Assembly (NCBI GenBank): GCA_964592645.1
Contig: CAZQFV010000014.1
Span: 28,200 to 92,199 of the forward strand
DNA from: CAZQFV01 sp964592645
Lineage (GTDB): Bacteria; Chloroflexota; Chloroflexia; DTKN01
Direction of reading: 5' to 3'
Length of the DNA: 64,000 bases
The notes beneath the pieces are model-generated. The model ran no database searches. It was not told the origin of the DNA and saw only the letters and a program-made list of their open reading frames with translations. Numbering within the stretch: position 1 is the first letter of the stretch; each line of letters starts with the position of its first letter. Shown piece after piece: positions 1 to 9,479 of this stretch. The translations under genes were made by a program, and so were the position numbers.

Positions 1-42
1 TGGATGGAGCTGCAGGCCGTCGATATCCATCCGCTGCGTTAG
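1..42 (+). CDS. 3' end of an upstream gene (partial, unidentified)
   Basis: Frame 1 is open from the window edge and ends in TAG at 40-42, giving a 13-residue tail that ends in HPLR. It lies 37 bases before the well-supported start at 80. It may be the tail of an upstream gene on the same strand, but this is too short to identify and could be chance. Confidence 0.25.
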   Translation, partial: WMELQAVDIHPLR

Positions 43-79
43 CTCAAGGCAAAGACAGCGAACCCGGAGGACGATTTTC

Positions 80-1472
80 ATGCAAACACTTCTCGGCAAG
101 CACTGGCACCATCTTCCGGCGGCAGAGGCGCTCGTCCTGCTGGAGTCCGACCAGGAAAAGGGGCTGGACACCTTCGAGATCAAACACCGGCAGCAGCACT
201 TTGGGCCGAACGTGCTCACCCCAAAAAAGGGCAAGAGCCCGCTGCTGCGCTTTCTGCTGCAGTTCAACAACCCACTCATCTACATCCTGCTGGCCTCCAG
301 CGTCATCACCGCCGTGATCAAGGACCCCCTGGATGCCGCCATCATCGCCGCCGTCGTGCTGATCAACGCCATCGTCGGCTATGTGCAGGAGGCGCGGGCC
401 GAGCAGGCCATCGCCGCCCTGGCCGAGGCTATGACCACGGAGGCCACCGTGCTGCGGTCCGGCCTGACCCTGCGCATCCCGGCCGGTGAGCTGGTCCCCG
501 GCGACATCGTCCTCCTGCAGGCCGGCAACAAGGTCCCCGCCGACCTGCGCCTGCTGCGGGCGCGCGATCTGCAGGTGGCCGAGGCGGCCCTCACCGGCGA
601 GTCGGTCCCGGTGCAAAAGGCGGTGGACGTGGAGCTGGCGCCGGAGACGCCCCTGGCCGAGCGCCGCAACATGGCCTACGCCTCCACGCTGGTCACCTAC
701 GGGCAGGGGACAGGGCTGGTCGTCGCCACGGGCGATAGCACCGAGATCGGCCGCATCTCGCAGTTGATCTCCGAGGCCCAAGAGCTACAGACCCCGCTGA
801 CGCGCAAGATCGCCCGGTTCAGCCGCCTGGTGCTGGTGGCCATCCTGGCGCTGGCGGCCGTCACCTTTGCCATCGGCCTCCTGCGCCGCCAACCGGTCGT
901 GGAGACCTTTACCGCCGCCGTGGCCCTGGCGGTGGCGGCGATCCCCGAGGGGCTGCCGGCCGCTCTGACGGTGACGCTGGCCATCGGCGTGGCCCGGATG
1001 GCCCGCCGGCGGGCCATCATCCGCAAGCTGCCGGCCGTGGAGACGCTGGGCAGCGTCACGGTGATCTGCTCCGACAAGACCGGGACGCTGACCCAGAACC
1101 AGATGACAGTGCGGCAGGTGCTGGCCGGCGGCAGGCGCTACGAAGTGACCGGCACAGGGTATGCGCCGATCGGCAATATCCACCCCTGGGACATGGAGAA
1201 TGCGGCACCGTGTCGAGATCTTTTACCTGCTCAACTGCCGTTCGCTCACCCACTCGATGTTCCAGATCGGGGTCCTGTCCAACCGCTGGGTCCTGGCCGG
1301 CATCGGCGGGATGATCGCCCTGCAGTTGCTCTTCACCTACGCCCCTTTCATGAACAACCTGGTTTACAGCGCCCCGATCGGCCTGGCCGACTGGGGGCGC
1401 GTGCTGGCGGTGGGCGTCGGCAGCTACCTGGTGGTAGAGCTGGAGAAATTGCTGCGGCGGCGACGCGGGTAG
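80..1472 (+). pseudogene. Cation-transporting P-type ATPase with large internal deletion
   Basis: The gene starts at ATG 80 behind a GGAGGA ribosome site. Residues 1-370 are a good P2-type ATPase: an N-terminal cation-ATPase domain, the first membrane pairs, the TGES actuator loop, the PEGLP membrane motif and the phosphorylation site DKTGT (Asp about 332). Near 1170-1207 the sequence jumps to another frame and continues as the family's C-terminal membrane segments (beginning around VEIFYLLNCR), ending at TAG 1470-1472. The nucleotide-binding domain and several membrane helices, about 400 residues in intact relatives, are missing and the join is out of frame. The product cannot be a working pump. 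I read it as a gene broken by deletion. An assembly collapse is the alternative. Confidence 0.85.
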
Positions 1473-1476
1473 AAGG

Positions 1477-2634
1477 ATGGAAGATGAAATGGACGAACAA
1501 CCCCTCATCCCTGTCCCCCAGTCCAAAGGAGGGCGCGTGCTCTACGCGCTGGCGGCTATCGTATTGCCCGCGCCCTGCTTCCTGCTGGCCGACCTGCTCA
1601 AGCCGGAATGGCAGTCCGGACGCCCGGCGGACTATGCCGCGCTCCTGTTGGGGACGTCGGTGACCCCCTTCTTTGCCCCGTTCCTGGCCTATGCCGCCGC
1701 CTGCCTGGGGCTGCTGCTCCTCAGACCGCAGTTCGCCCGCTCCTTCATCGTGCGGCTGGGCATCTACGGCGGCACCATCCTGGCGCTGCAGTACGTGATC
1801 CTGGTGGGGCTGGGCTGCAGCGCGGGCGGAGCGTTCCTGCCCATCGTGGCCACCCTGGTGCTGGGCGCCGCGCCCCCCGCCCTCCACTGGGCCTATCGGC
1901 AGGCGCAGCGGCGCCGGGGCGAAAAGGCGGCCCGGCTGGCGGCGGTGGGCCTGGTCTGCGCCGCCATCTGCCTGATAGGAGTGGCCAGTCTGCTCTCCTA
2001 TGGCACAGGGGTCTTCATCGCCCTGGCCGTGATCCTGTACGGCCTGCCCACCTGGTGCCTGGAGATCGGGGCGCTCACCTCCTACCGGCTCCTGCACGAC
2101 TATGAGCTCCCGGCACGTGCCTCGGCCTGGAGCATCCTGGGCCCGCTGGCCTGGCTGGGGGCGTACGGCGCGGCCTGGCGCTGGGCCGTCGTGCGCATGC
2201 TGGAAGCCTATGCCGACTTGCCGGCCTATCCGCCCCAGTGTTACATCGCCACGGCGGCGGCGCATGGCCATCCCCGGCTGGTGGGGTCCTGGGCGGCCGC
2301 GTCCCACGATGGCCGGCCCTTCCGCGCCAACCGCCAGCTGCAGCGGTTCAAGTGCGCCGAGCTGGCGCTGCAGGCGGCCTGGCCGTCCGGCCATCGCCGC
2401 CTGCGCCGGATCTACAATACATTGGGCCCACGCCTGGCCCGCCGCCTGCACCGCCCCTTCCTGGCCGACGGGGCCTACCTCCTGCTGAAGCCGGCGGAGT
2501 GGGCGGCGTGGGCACTGCTGCGTGCGCTGGTGCCCGAGGGGGAAGAGATGGCGAGCCGGTTGTACTCGTCCGGGGACGAGCCCCGGGTCATAGCAGATAA
2601 AGGAGAGAAACCATGCCCGCACTCGAACCGGTAA
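1477..2634 (+). CDS. Multi-span membrane protein with CFI-box motif
   Basis: This is a 385-residue protein with about six hydrophobic segments in the first 240 residues, followed by a cytosolic tail. Around residue 255 it carries CYIATAAAHG, a version of the CFIATAAYG box found at the end of many uncharacterised bacterial proteins. Several positively charged helices follow. The function is unknown. An in-frame ATG at 1489 has better spacing from a GGAAG and could be the true start. The 3' end overlaps the next gene by 22 bases, which suggests translational coupling and a shared role. Confidence 0.75.
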   Translation: MEDEMDEQPLIPVPQSKGGRVLYALAAIVLPAPCFLLADLLKPEWQSGRPADYAALLLGTSVTPFFAPFLAYAAACLGLLLLRPQFARSFIVRLGIYGGTILALQYVILVGLGCSAGGAFLPIVATLVLGAAPPALHWAYRQAQRRRGEKAARLAAVGLVCAAICLIGVASLLSYGTGVFIALAVILYGLPTWCLEIGALTSYRLLHDYELPARASAWSILGPLAWLGAYGAAWRWAVVRMLEAYADLPAYPPQCYIATAAAHGHPRLVGSWAAASHDGRPFRANRQLQRFKCAELALQAAWPSGHRRLRRIYNTLGPRLARRLHRPFLADGAYLLLKPAEWAAWALLRALVPEGEEMASRLYSSGDEPRVIADKGEKPCPHSNR

Positions 2635-3134
2635 CGATCGCCGCACTCCCCCGCTCCATCGAAGAGTTCGTTGCCCTGCGCGACCGAACGGCCACGACGC
2701 CCCAGGGAGGCGCGGCGATGATGGTCGTCGCCCTGCTGCTCTATGCCCAGGACGAGACGCTGGGCCAGCAGTGCCTGGCCGCAGCAGTGGCCGGCGAGCG
2801 ACTGTCCGAGGGCGGTGGCGGCTATCAGGGGTGGCGCATGCGGCGCGGCGACCTGCAGCGCATCCGCGATCAAATCAATGCGCAGCCCTACCTGCCGCAG
2901 TCGTACATCCAGGGCACGTCGCCCGCGGCCGGCTACCGGCTGCCCGCGCCGCCCTATGTGCTGAACTTTACCTCCAACCCCTACAGCGGCGACCCGGCGG
3001 CCGGCCGTTTCAAGGCCTTTGTGGCCTGCTCCGGGGCGGCCACCCCGCGCCCGGTCACGGTAAGGCGCAACGCCCTGGGCATCTGGCAGGCCTACGAGTG
3101 GAGCAGCCTGGTGGTGGGGGTGCAAGAGGGGTGA
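2613..3134 (+). CDS. Small conserved cytosolic protein (DUF6935-like)
   Basis: This 173-residue soluble protein has no signal or membrane segment. Its ATG follows AAGGAGAG with good spacing and lies inside the end of the membrane protein gene. The N-terminal part (SIEEFVALRD, then a TPQGGAAMMVVALLLY stretch) resembles small proteins often found beside CFI-box membrane proteins, which I recall as DUF6935. No catalytic motif is visible. The function is unknown, and the overlap suggests it works with the upstream membrane protein. Confidence 0.7.
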   Translation: MPALEPVTIAALPRSIEEFVALRDRTATTPQGGAAMMVVALLLYAQDETLGQQCLAAAVAGERLSEGGGGYQGWRMRRGDLQRIRDQINAQPYLPQSYIQGTSPAAGYRLPAPPYVLNFTSNPYSGDPAAGRFKAFVACSGAATPRPVTVRRNALGIWQAYEWSSLVVGVQEG

Positions 3135-3214
3135 TGAAGGACAACTCCTCTGGGGCGTCGCACGGCGCGAAAAGAAGGCCCGTCAATACCTGGAGCAGTT
3201 CGGAGGGAAGCTTG

Positions 3215-5518
3215 ATGCCCATGGACAATGAGGCCAACTCCCCCTACGTGCGGACGTTCGCCATCCTGGCCGGCCTGGCCATCCTGGCGGTGGCCCTGCT
3301 GCTGGTCCTTTGGGGCCTGCGGCCGCCGGCCCCCCTGCCGCCAACGGCTCCGCCGGACGTCTTCTCGGCCGGCCGCGCCGAGGAGGTGCTGCGGGCGGTC
3401 GTGGCCGATGCCGGCCCACGCCCCATCGGCAGTGCCGGCCACGACCTGGTGCGCGAGCGCCTCGTCGACCGCCTACGGGCCCTGGGCTACGTCCCCACCA
3501 TCCAGGAGGCCATCGCCTGCCGCAGCTACAACGGCGCCGGCGCCCTCTGCGGGCAGGTACAGAACGTCTTGGCCGAGCTTCCGGGGCAGACCGATGGGCC
3601 CGCCCTGCTGCTGGTGGCCCACTACGATTCCGGCGGCGTCTCCCCGGGGGTAGCCGACAACGGCTCCGGCGTCGTCGTGCTCCTGGAGGTGGCCCGCCTG
3701 CTGCAAGCGCAGGGGCCGCAGCGCAACCCGGTGATCCTGCTCTTCAGCGACGGCGAGGAGGTGGGGCTGCTGGGCGCGCGGGCCTTTGTCGACGAGCACC
3801 CCTGGGCCCGGCGGATCGGCGCGGTGGTCAATTTGGAGGCCCGCGGCACCTCCGGCCGCGTCCTGATGTTCGAGACGAGCGCCGACAACGCCTGGCTCCT
3901 CGACGCCTATGCCTCCACCCCCCACCCGTCCACCAACTCGCTGATGTACGAGGCCTACAAGGCCATGCCGAACGAAACCGACTTCTCGGTCTTCAAAGCG
4001 GCCGGGCTGCCCGGCCTGAACCTGGCCTATATCGAAGGAGGCGCGCACTACCACACGCCGTTGGACAACCTGGACAACCTCGACCGGGGCAGCCTGCAAC
4101 ATCAGGGGGAGACGACGTTGGCGCTGGCCCGGGCGCTAGCCGGGCGCGACCTGGCCAGCCCGCCGCGGGGCGACGCCGCCTACATGGACCTCCTGGGGCG
4201 GGCGCTGCTGCGCTGGCCGGCCGCCTGGACCCCCCCGCTGGCCGTCCTGTCCCTGCTGCTGCCGGGAACGGCCGCCGCCCTGATCCTGCGGCAACGGCTG
4301 GCGCTGCGCGCCCTGGGACAGGGGCTCCTGGCCGCCCTGCTCTCCGTGGCGCTGCCGATCCTGCTGGGCCTGGGGCTCACTTGGCTGGTGAGCACGATCG
4401 CGGGCAACTCCACCCCATGGTACGCCTACCCCCTGCCGATGCGCCTGGCCCTGTGGGGTGGGGCGCTGCTCTGCACGTTGCTGGCCGGCGCGCGGCTGGG
4501 CCGGCCGGCCGGGTTCTGGGGCCTGGCCCTGGGCACCTGGCTCTTCTGGGGGCTCCTGGCCCTGCTCACGGCCTTGCTCGTGCCCGGCGCTGCCATCCTG
4601 CTGATCGTCCCCGCCCTCTGGGCCGGCCTGCTCCTGGCCGTCGTCGCCCTCACGCCGCTGGCCGCATCCCCCTGGGCCCGCGAGGTCGCGGCGCTGGCCG
4701 CCGCCTTTCCCGCCGCGCTGGTCGGGCTGCAGTTGGCCCTGCAGTTCGAGGCGGCGTTCCGCTTCAACGCCAGCCCGACGGTGACCCTGGCCGTCGGCCT
4801 GGTCGCCGGCACCCTGCTGCCGCTCCTGGCGCTGCCGCCGGGCAGGGCGCGTTGGCAGCGCATCCTGGTCCTGGCGGCCGCGGCGATCACGCTGGTCGGC
4901 ACGCTGGCGGCCATCATGGTGCCGCCGTTCTCCACAGCGGCCCCCAGAGCCCTCAACCTCTATCATGTCGCGGACGGCGACACCGGCACCGCCTACTGGG
5001 CCGCCGGCTCTCGCCTGGAGACCCTCCCCTCCCCGCTGCGCGAGCAGTTCGACGCCCAGCCCCAGGCCGTCTTCCCCTGGTCCACCGGCCAGCGGCCCGT
5101 GGCGCTGTCCACGCCGACGGGCGCTCCCGCCCCCAACCTGGAGGTGCTCTCCACCGAGCGCGGCGACACGGGCCGGACCGTGCGGCTGCGGCTGCGCTCC
5201 CCCCGCGGCGGCAGCGAGGTGGACCTGTACGTGCCGATCGCCGGTCTGGAGGCGGTGACGGTGGCCGGACAGGAACTGCCGGTCAGGGCAGGCGATTCCT
5301 GGAACAACTTCTACAACCTCTGGTGCTACGGTCCGGGGTGCGACGGGCTGGAGGTCACGCTGCGCTTCAGCGACACGGCGCCGCAGGAGGCCATCGTCGT
5401 CGACTGGACAATGGGGCTGCCATCCGGCGGGGAGCGCTTCGCCCAGGCACGGCCGGCCTGGACCACGCCCGGCTACGAGGGCGATCTGACCGCGATCATC
5501 CGCCGCATAAAGTTCTGA
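3215..5518 (+). CDS. M28-family membrane-anchored zinc aminopeptidase
   Basis: The protein has 767 residues. I chose ATG 3215 because GGAGGG sits seven bases upstream; a longer start at 3134 is possible. Residues 12-35 are a membrane anchor. The peptidase domain spans about 60-320 with the metal ligands and catalytic acids expected of M28: HYDSGG (His about 136), ADNGSG, SDGEEVGLLG, NLEARG, and a final His in GGAHYHTPLDN. Residues about 330-570 hold roughly eight membrane helices, and a C-terminal soluble beta-rich domain follows. This layout matches the large M28 proteins (Fxna/ERMP1-like) that trim peptides outside the membrane. The substrate is unknown. Confidence 0.88.
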   Translation: MPMDNEANSPYVRTFAILAGLAILAVALLLVLWGLRPPAPLPPTAPPDVFSAGRAEEVLRAVVADAGPRPIGSAGHDLVRERLVDRLRALGYVPTIQEAIACRSYNGAGALCGQVQNVLAELPGQTDGPALLLVAHYDSGGVSPGVADNGSGVVVLLEVARLLQAQGPQRNPVILLFSDGEEVGLLGARAFVDEHPWARRIGAVVNLEARGTSGRVLMFETSADNAWLLDAYASTPHPSTNSLMYEAYKAMPNETDFSVFKAAGLPGLNLAYIEGGAHYHTPLDNLDNLDRGSLQHQGETTLALARALAGRDLASPPRGDAAYMDLLGRALLRWPAAWTPPLAVLSLLLPGTAAALILRQRLALRALGQGLLAALLSVALPILLGLGLTWLVSTIAGNSTPWYAYPLPMRLALWGGALLCTLLAGARLGRPAGFWGLALGTWLFWGLLALLTALLVPGAAILLIVPALWAGLLLAVVALTPLAASPWAREVAALAAAFPAALVGLQLALQFEAAFRFNASPTVTLAVGLVAGTLLPLLALPPGRARWQRILVLAAAAITLVGTLAAIMVPPFSTAAPRALNLYHVADGDTGTAYWAAGSRLETLPSPLREQFDAQPQAVFPWSTGQRPVALSTPTGAPAPNLEVLSTERGDTGRTVRLRLRSPRGGSEVDLYVPIAGLEAVTVAGQELPVRAGDSWNNFYNLWCYGPGCDGLEVTLRFSDTAPQEAIVVDWTMGLPSGGERFAQARPAWTTPGYEGDLTAIIRRIKF

Positions 5519-5691
5519 GAGCCCAGGACCGCCAGGACGCCAAGAAAGCCCGTTTCTGAACCAAAGTTATTGATGTGTCAAAACGCATCGGCAACTTTGG
5601 AAAACCCCTTCCCCTTCGGACCTTGGTGCCTTTGTGGTAGCAACCCTCTTCACCTTTGTGGTGCCAGACCCCTCGAAGTTCGTGGTTCTCA
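5519..5691. repeat. Convergent intergenic region with dispersed CCTTTGTGGT repeat units
   Basis: No gene is seen between the two convergent stops. The stretch contains GACCGCCAGGACGCCAAGAA near 5528-5547 and, in opposite polarity, three degenerate units (CTTGGTGCCTTTGTGGT, CACCTTTGTGGTGCC, GAAGTTCGTGGTTC) between about 5622 and 5690. The same units recur at 13203-13322, 14830-14848 and 31433-31505. Confidence 0.6.
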
Positions 5692-8217
5692 TCAAGCACG
5701 CCGAAAGGCAAAGCGCTGGCTAAAGCGCCGCAGCAGCCGCAGCACGGGCGGGCCCAACACGACGATCAGCAGGACGTTGCCCAGGCCGCGCCCCAGGTCC
5801 CAGGCCAGCGAGGTCGCCAGGTAGAAGCGGGCATAGCGCAGCAGGGTTTCCCCCAGCGGGAGCCCCGGCTGCCAGAGGATGGCCGAGTCGGCGCCCAGCC
5901 CCAGGAAGGGCCAGAACCACAGGTTCATCACCGCCCCGAAGAAGAGGCCCAGGAGGAGGGAGAAGGCCGCCAGGACGGCGACCTCGCCCCGGCGCCAGCG
6001 GCGCAGGTTGGGCAGAAAGCCGGCCAGCAGCCCCACCCAGCCGGTGGTCAGCATCTGATAGGGCAGCCAGGGACCGATGCCGCTCGTCACCAGGGCCGAG
6101 AGGAGCAGCGTGAGCGCCCCCAGCAGGAAGCCAAAGGTCGGCCCCACGGCGTAGCCGCAGAGGATGGGCAGAAAGAAGAGCAAGGAGAAGCCAAAAGGCC
6201 CGGGGATGGGGCGCAGCAGGGCGCCGATGGCCGCCAGGATGCCCAGGAGCGCCACCTGCTTAGCGCCCAGGCCGCGCACCTCCAGACCGGCCAGGATGGC
6301 CACCACGCACAGGAGCGTCACCACCGGCGCATCGGCCGCGTGGGCCAGGAACCCGCCGCCGGCCTCCACCGGCCCGGCAAAGAAGGGATAGAGGAAGGCC
6401 ACCACGCCGATCAGGCTGGCCAGGGCGACGATCCAGGGGGTCAGGGAAATGCGAAACTCGGACTTGGAATTGCGGACTTGGAGTTTCGACCCTTCAGCCC
6501 CCGGCCGCGCCTGCCGCACCTCGCCCGCCATCTGCTGAACTACCACCGGAGCACCCAGCACGTCCTCCACCGTGCGATAGCGCGCCTCTCCGTAGAGACG
6601 ACTCACCTGCGAGGCAAAGGCGGGGAAACGCGCCATAACCTCGCCCGTCGGCCCGGCGGCCCGCACGCTGCCCTGCTCCAGGAGCACGATCCGGTCGGCG
6701 CAGCGGGCGGCCAGCTCCACGTCGTGCGTAGCCAGCAGGACGGCCCGACCCCGGGCGCGCGCGGCCTGCAGGAAGCGCACCAGGGCCTCCTTCTGGTGAG
6801 AATCCAGCCCGCGGGTGGGCTCGTCGAGCAGGATGATCTCGGGTCCGGCCACGAGCACGGCGGCCAAGGCGACGCGCTGGCGCTCGCCCACGCTCAGGTC
6901 GCGGGGGTAGCGCTCCAAAAGGGTGTCCAGGCCGATCTCGCCGGGCAGCGCGCCGTAGTCGCCGGCCGGCCGGCCGCGCTGGCGCAGGGTGTAGTCGAGC
7001 TCGTCGCGCACCGTATCGGCAAAGAGGAGGGCGTCGGGGTTCTGCGGCACGTAGCCGACATGCTCGATCAGCCGCGACAGCGGCACCCGGCGCGGGTCCA
7101 GGCCGGCAATCGCCACCGCTCCCACCTCAGCCCGCAGCAGTCCCACCAGGAGCTTGAGCAGCGTCGTCTTGCCGGCCCCGTTGCTCCCCATCAGGGCCAC
7201 GATCTCGCCATAGCTCACCTCCAGGTCGACGCCGCGCAGGGCGGGGGAACCGTTGTAGGAAAAAGAAAGGCCCGAGACCCGGATGGCGAAAGAAGGGGAA
7301 GAAAATGGATCAGCAGGCGGAGCTTTGGGTAGCAAATCACAAGTAGCAAGTGTCCCCGCCGCCAGGCTACTTGCTGCTTGCCATTTGCCGCTTGTTCGGC
7401 GCCCTTGCTCCACCCCTCCGGCGACCGCAACGAAGTTGCGTGCTTCCTCCACGTCCAGAGGCAGAGGACTCCACCCCAGCGCCTTGCCCAGCGCCACCAC
7501 CGGCGGCACGTCGGCCATCCGTTGCAGCACGGCCCGCGGCTCCCCGACGAGGAGTGGCCGGCCCGGCCCGGACAGGTAGGCCATGCGCCGAGCCAAGGAT
7601 ACGACCCGCTCCAGGCGGTGCTCGCAGAGGATCACGGTCAGCCCCAGGTCACGGTTCAGCCGGGCCACCGCGGCCAGGACCTCCTCGGCGCCGGCGGGAT
7701 CCAGCTGCGAGGTCGGCTCGTCGAGCACGAGCAGACGCGGCTGCAGCGTCAGCACCGCGCCGATGGCCACGCGCTGGCGCTCGCCGCCGGAAAGGGTCTC
7801 CAGCCGCCGGCCGGCGAGATGATCGATGCCCAGCGCCGCCATGGTCGCGGCGATGCGCTGGCGCATGGTCGATTCCGGCAGGCCACGGTTCTCCATGGCA
7901 AAGGCCAACTCCTCCTCCACCGTGGTGGCCACGCACTGGGCCTCCGGCGTCTGGAACACGAGCCCGACCCAGGCGCTCATCGCCCCGGGCCCCTCGGCCA
8001 CCGGGTCGTGGCCCAGGACATCGACCTGCCCGGCAAAGGTGCCGCCGTAGAAGTGGGGCACCAGCCCGTTGAGGCAGCGCAGCAGGGTGCTCTTGCCCGA
8101 GCCGGAGGGCCCGGCGACCACCAGGAACTCGCCCGCGGCGACCTCCAGGTTGATGCCGGCCAGGACGGGGCGCGGGCTGTCGGGGTAGGTATAGGTCACG
8201 CCGGACAGCCGGATCAT
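5692..8217 (-). CDS. ECF transporter fusion: two ABC ATPase domains plus S component (EcfA-EcfA'-EcfS)
   Basis: This 841-residue protein would energise and provide substrate binding for vitamin uptake at the inner membrane. Domain 1 (about 1-235) has Walker A GPSGSGKST, signature LSGGERQR and Walker B LLVLDEPTSQLD. Domain 2 (about 320-550) has GSNGAGKTT, LSVGERQR and IILLDEPTRGLD. Residues about 570-841 are six or so membrane helices typical of an ECF substrate-binding S component. In most ECF systems these are separate proteins. The start at 8217 overlaps the ecfT stop as ATGA, so ecfT and this gene are translationally coupled. The riboswitch upstream points to cobalamin or a precursor, comparable to the B12-linked Cbr systems. 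The S component is not CbiM-like, so cobalt is less likely. The open frame extends further upstream, but that part is antisense-frame noise across ecfT. Confidence 0.85.
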   Translation of the reverse strand: MIRLSGVTYTYPDSPRPVLAGINLEVAAGEFLVVAGPSGSGKSTLLRCLNGLVPHFYGGTFAGQVDVLGHDPVAEGPGAMSAWVGLVFQTPEAQCVATTVEEELAFAMENRGLPESTMRQRIAATMAALGIDHLAGRRLETLSGGERQRVAIGAVLTLQPRLLVLDEPTSQLDPAGAEEVLAAVARLNRDLGLTVILCEHRLERVVSLARRMAYLSGPGRPLLVGEPRAVLQRMADVPPVVALGKALGWSPLPLDVEEARNFVAVAGGVEQGRRTSGKWQAASSLAAGTLATCDLLPKAPPADPFSSPSFAIRVSGLSFSYNGSPALRGVDLEVSYGEIVALMGSNGAGKTTLLKLLVGLLRAEVGAVAIAGLDPRRVPLSRLIEHVGYVPQNPDALLFADTVRDELDYTLRQRGRPAGDYGALPGEIGLDTLLERYPRDLSVGERQRVALAAVLVAGPEIILLDEPTRGLDSHQKEALVRFLQAARARGRAVLLATHDVELAARCADRIVLLEQGSVRAAGPTGEVMARFPAFASQVSRLYGEARYRTVEDVLGAPVVVQQMAGEVRQARPGAEGSKLQVRNSKSEFRISLTPWIVALASLIGVVAFLYPFFAGPVEAGGGFLAHAADAPVVTLLCVVAILAGLEVRGLGAKQVALLGILAAIGALLRPIPGPFGFSLLFFLPILCGYAVGPTFGFLLGALTLLLSALVTSGIGPWLPYQMLTTGWVGLLAGFLPNLRRWRRGEVAVLAAFSLLLGLFFGAVMNLWFWPFLGLGADSAILWQPGLPLGETLLRYARFYLATSLAWDLGRGLGNVLLIVVLGPPVLRLLRRFSQRFAFRRA
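7332..7388. repeat. Imperfect palindromic repeat inserted in-frame in the ECF ATPase linker
   Basis: GCAAATCACAAGTAGCAAG (7332-7350) and CTTGCTGCTTGCCATTTGC (7370-7388) are inverted copies matching at 16 of 19 positions around a 19-base spacer. They lie between the two ABC domains, where the encoded residues are low-complexity and unlike ABC linkers. It looks like a mobile palindrome tolerated in coding sequence. Confidence 0.6.
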
Positions 8218-9269
8218 GGCTTCCTCCGGGCGAACCAGGCGGGCGCGGTCAGGAGGAGGAAGAGGGCGCCGATGGCCGGGTGAAAGGCCGGCCAGCCGAG
8301 CTGCGGGTAGGGCACATAGGCCAGGGCGGCCGGCCAGGCCAGGAGCACAGCGGCATACCCCAGGAGTGCCAGGAGTGAGCACAGGGCAACGGCGGTGTCG
8401 CCCACTGCCCAGCGCCGCGGGCGATAGCGGCTGCGCTGGACGCTGCGGCCCTGCAAGACCAGGGCCACGATCAGAGCGGCGCCCCCCAGGAGCAGCAGCG
8501 CGGTGCCGAGGGGCGCGCTCCCCCCGGCGGCCGGCGCAGCCAACAGGGCACCAGCCCGCACCAGGAGGCCGGCCAGGATGGTCAACAGGGCCAACAGCAG
8601 CAGGCGCTGCCCCCAGGCCCGCGCCCGGGGGGAGCGCAGCGGGGAGGCGCCAAAGCCGCGCGACTCCATCGACTCGGCCAGCTGCAGCGAGCGCTCCAGG
8701 CCGGTCGTCAGCAGCGGCAGCACCAGGGGGCCGACGTCGCGCAGGCCGCGGCCGCGGTGGCCGCGGACGGTCTGGGCCTCGCGGATCTCGCGCAGGGCCA
8801 CGGCGGCCTGCGGGATGAACGACATGCCGATCGCGGCAGTCACGCCGGTCTGGTAGAGGACGGGCGGGGCGGCGCGCAGGAGCTGGTAGGGGTCCACCGC
8901 CTGGCTCAACGTGGCAAAGGCGGCCAGGACCGCCAGCCAGGCCAGGCCGCTGAGAAAGCCGTAGGCGGCGGCCTCCAGGGTGACGGGGCCGCCGACAAGC
9001 GGCCACGACGGCGGCAGGGCAAAGAGCACGGTGCGGCCGTAGTGGGCGGTGAGGGCGTTCAGGGGAATGGTCAGGAGCCAGAGGAACAACCCTGCTCTTA
9101 AGAAAAAGCGCCAGCCGGCCAGGGCCCCGGGGCGGGCCGGCTGGGAAGTTTGCACCACTGCCACCACCAACAGCAGCAGCACCAGGTAGGCCGGGTTGCG
9201 CGTCGTCAGGGCCGGCAGCGCCGCGGCCAGCGCCCAGAGCGCCCAGGCGCCTGGGTGGCTCACGGCCAT
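8214..9269 (-). CDS. ecfT: ECF transporter transmembrane scaffold protein EcfT
   Basis: This is the scaffold that couples the ATPases to the S component. It has 351 residues from ATG 9269, preceded closely by GGAGGG. The N-terminal half has membrane helices, then the coupling helices with RGHRGRG (about residue 150) and ESMESRGFGA (about 180), which correspond to the Ala-Arg-Gly motifs that contact EcfA and EcfA'. Typical EcfT proteins are about 265 residues. This one has about four extra hydrophobic helices after the second motif. It is the first gene of the cobalamin-riboswitch transcript and overlaps the EcfA-A-S gene by four bases. Confidence 0.85.
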   Translation of the reverse strand: MAVSHPGAWALWALAAALPALTTRNPAYLVLLLLVVAVVQTSQPARPGALAGWRFFLRAGLFLWLLTIPLNALTAHYGRTVLFALPPSWPLVGGPVTLEAAAYGFLSGLAWLAVLAAFATLSQAVDPYQLLRAAPPVLYQTGVTAAIGMSFIPQAAVALREIREAQTVRGHRGRGLRDVGPLVLPLLTTGLERSLQLAESMESRGFGASPLRSPRARAWGQRLLLLALLTILAGLLVRAGALLAAPAAGGSAPLGTALLLLGGAALIVALVLQGRSVQRSRYRPRRWAVGDTAVALCSLLALLGYAAVLLAWPAALAYVPYPQLGWPAFHPAIGALFLLLTAPAWFARRKP

Positions 9270-9351
9270 CCCTCCACCCTGCGCACCGGCAGGAGCGGGG
9301 ATGGGCCTGGCAGTCTCCGCTGTGTCGTCCTGGTCGAGCTCCACCGCTAAC

Positions 9352-9394
9352 CTCGTTCGAACGCTTGAACATCCCAACGCTGAAACGCCCTGGC
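9352..9394. repeat. Degenerate GAACGTT-type short repeat
   Basis: The stretch contains GTTCGAACGCTTGAAC followed by CCAACGCTGAAACG, tandem-like variants of a GAACGTT/CAACGTT unit. A similar GAACGTTGGAACGTC occurs at 14240-14254. It lies in the long leader between the riboswitch terminator and ecfT. Confidence 0.35.
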
Positions 9395-9451
9395 CTTCGT
9401 GCCTCCACGGTCGCAGGCCCTTGGCGCCCCCAGATGAGCAGGCTCTGGCAC

Positions 9452-9479
9452 AAAGAAAGCCCCCCTCGAGAAGGGGGGC
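9452..9479 (-). terminator. Rho-independent terminator of the cobalamin riboswitch
   Basis: On the minus strand an eight-pair stem (9472-9479 with 9459-9466, six of the pairs G-C) closes a five-base loop and is followed by TTTCTTT (9458-9452). It lies just after the cobalamin aptamer and before ecfT, so it is the likely expression platform: ligand binding would favour termination. Confidence 0.8.

Noticed and set aside
3310..5559. Long alternate frames over the M28 peptidase and most other genes
   Set aside because: GC-rich third positions open long shadow frames throughout. They are Ala/Arg/Gly/Pro-rich, lack motifs, and lie over proteins with clear domains.
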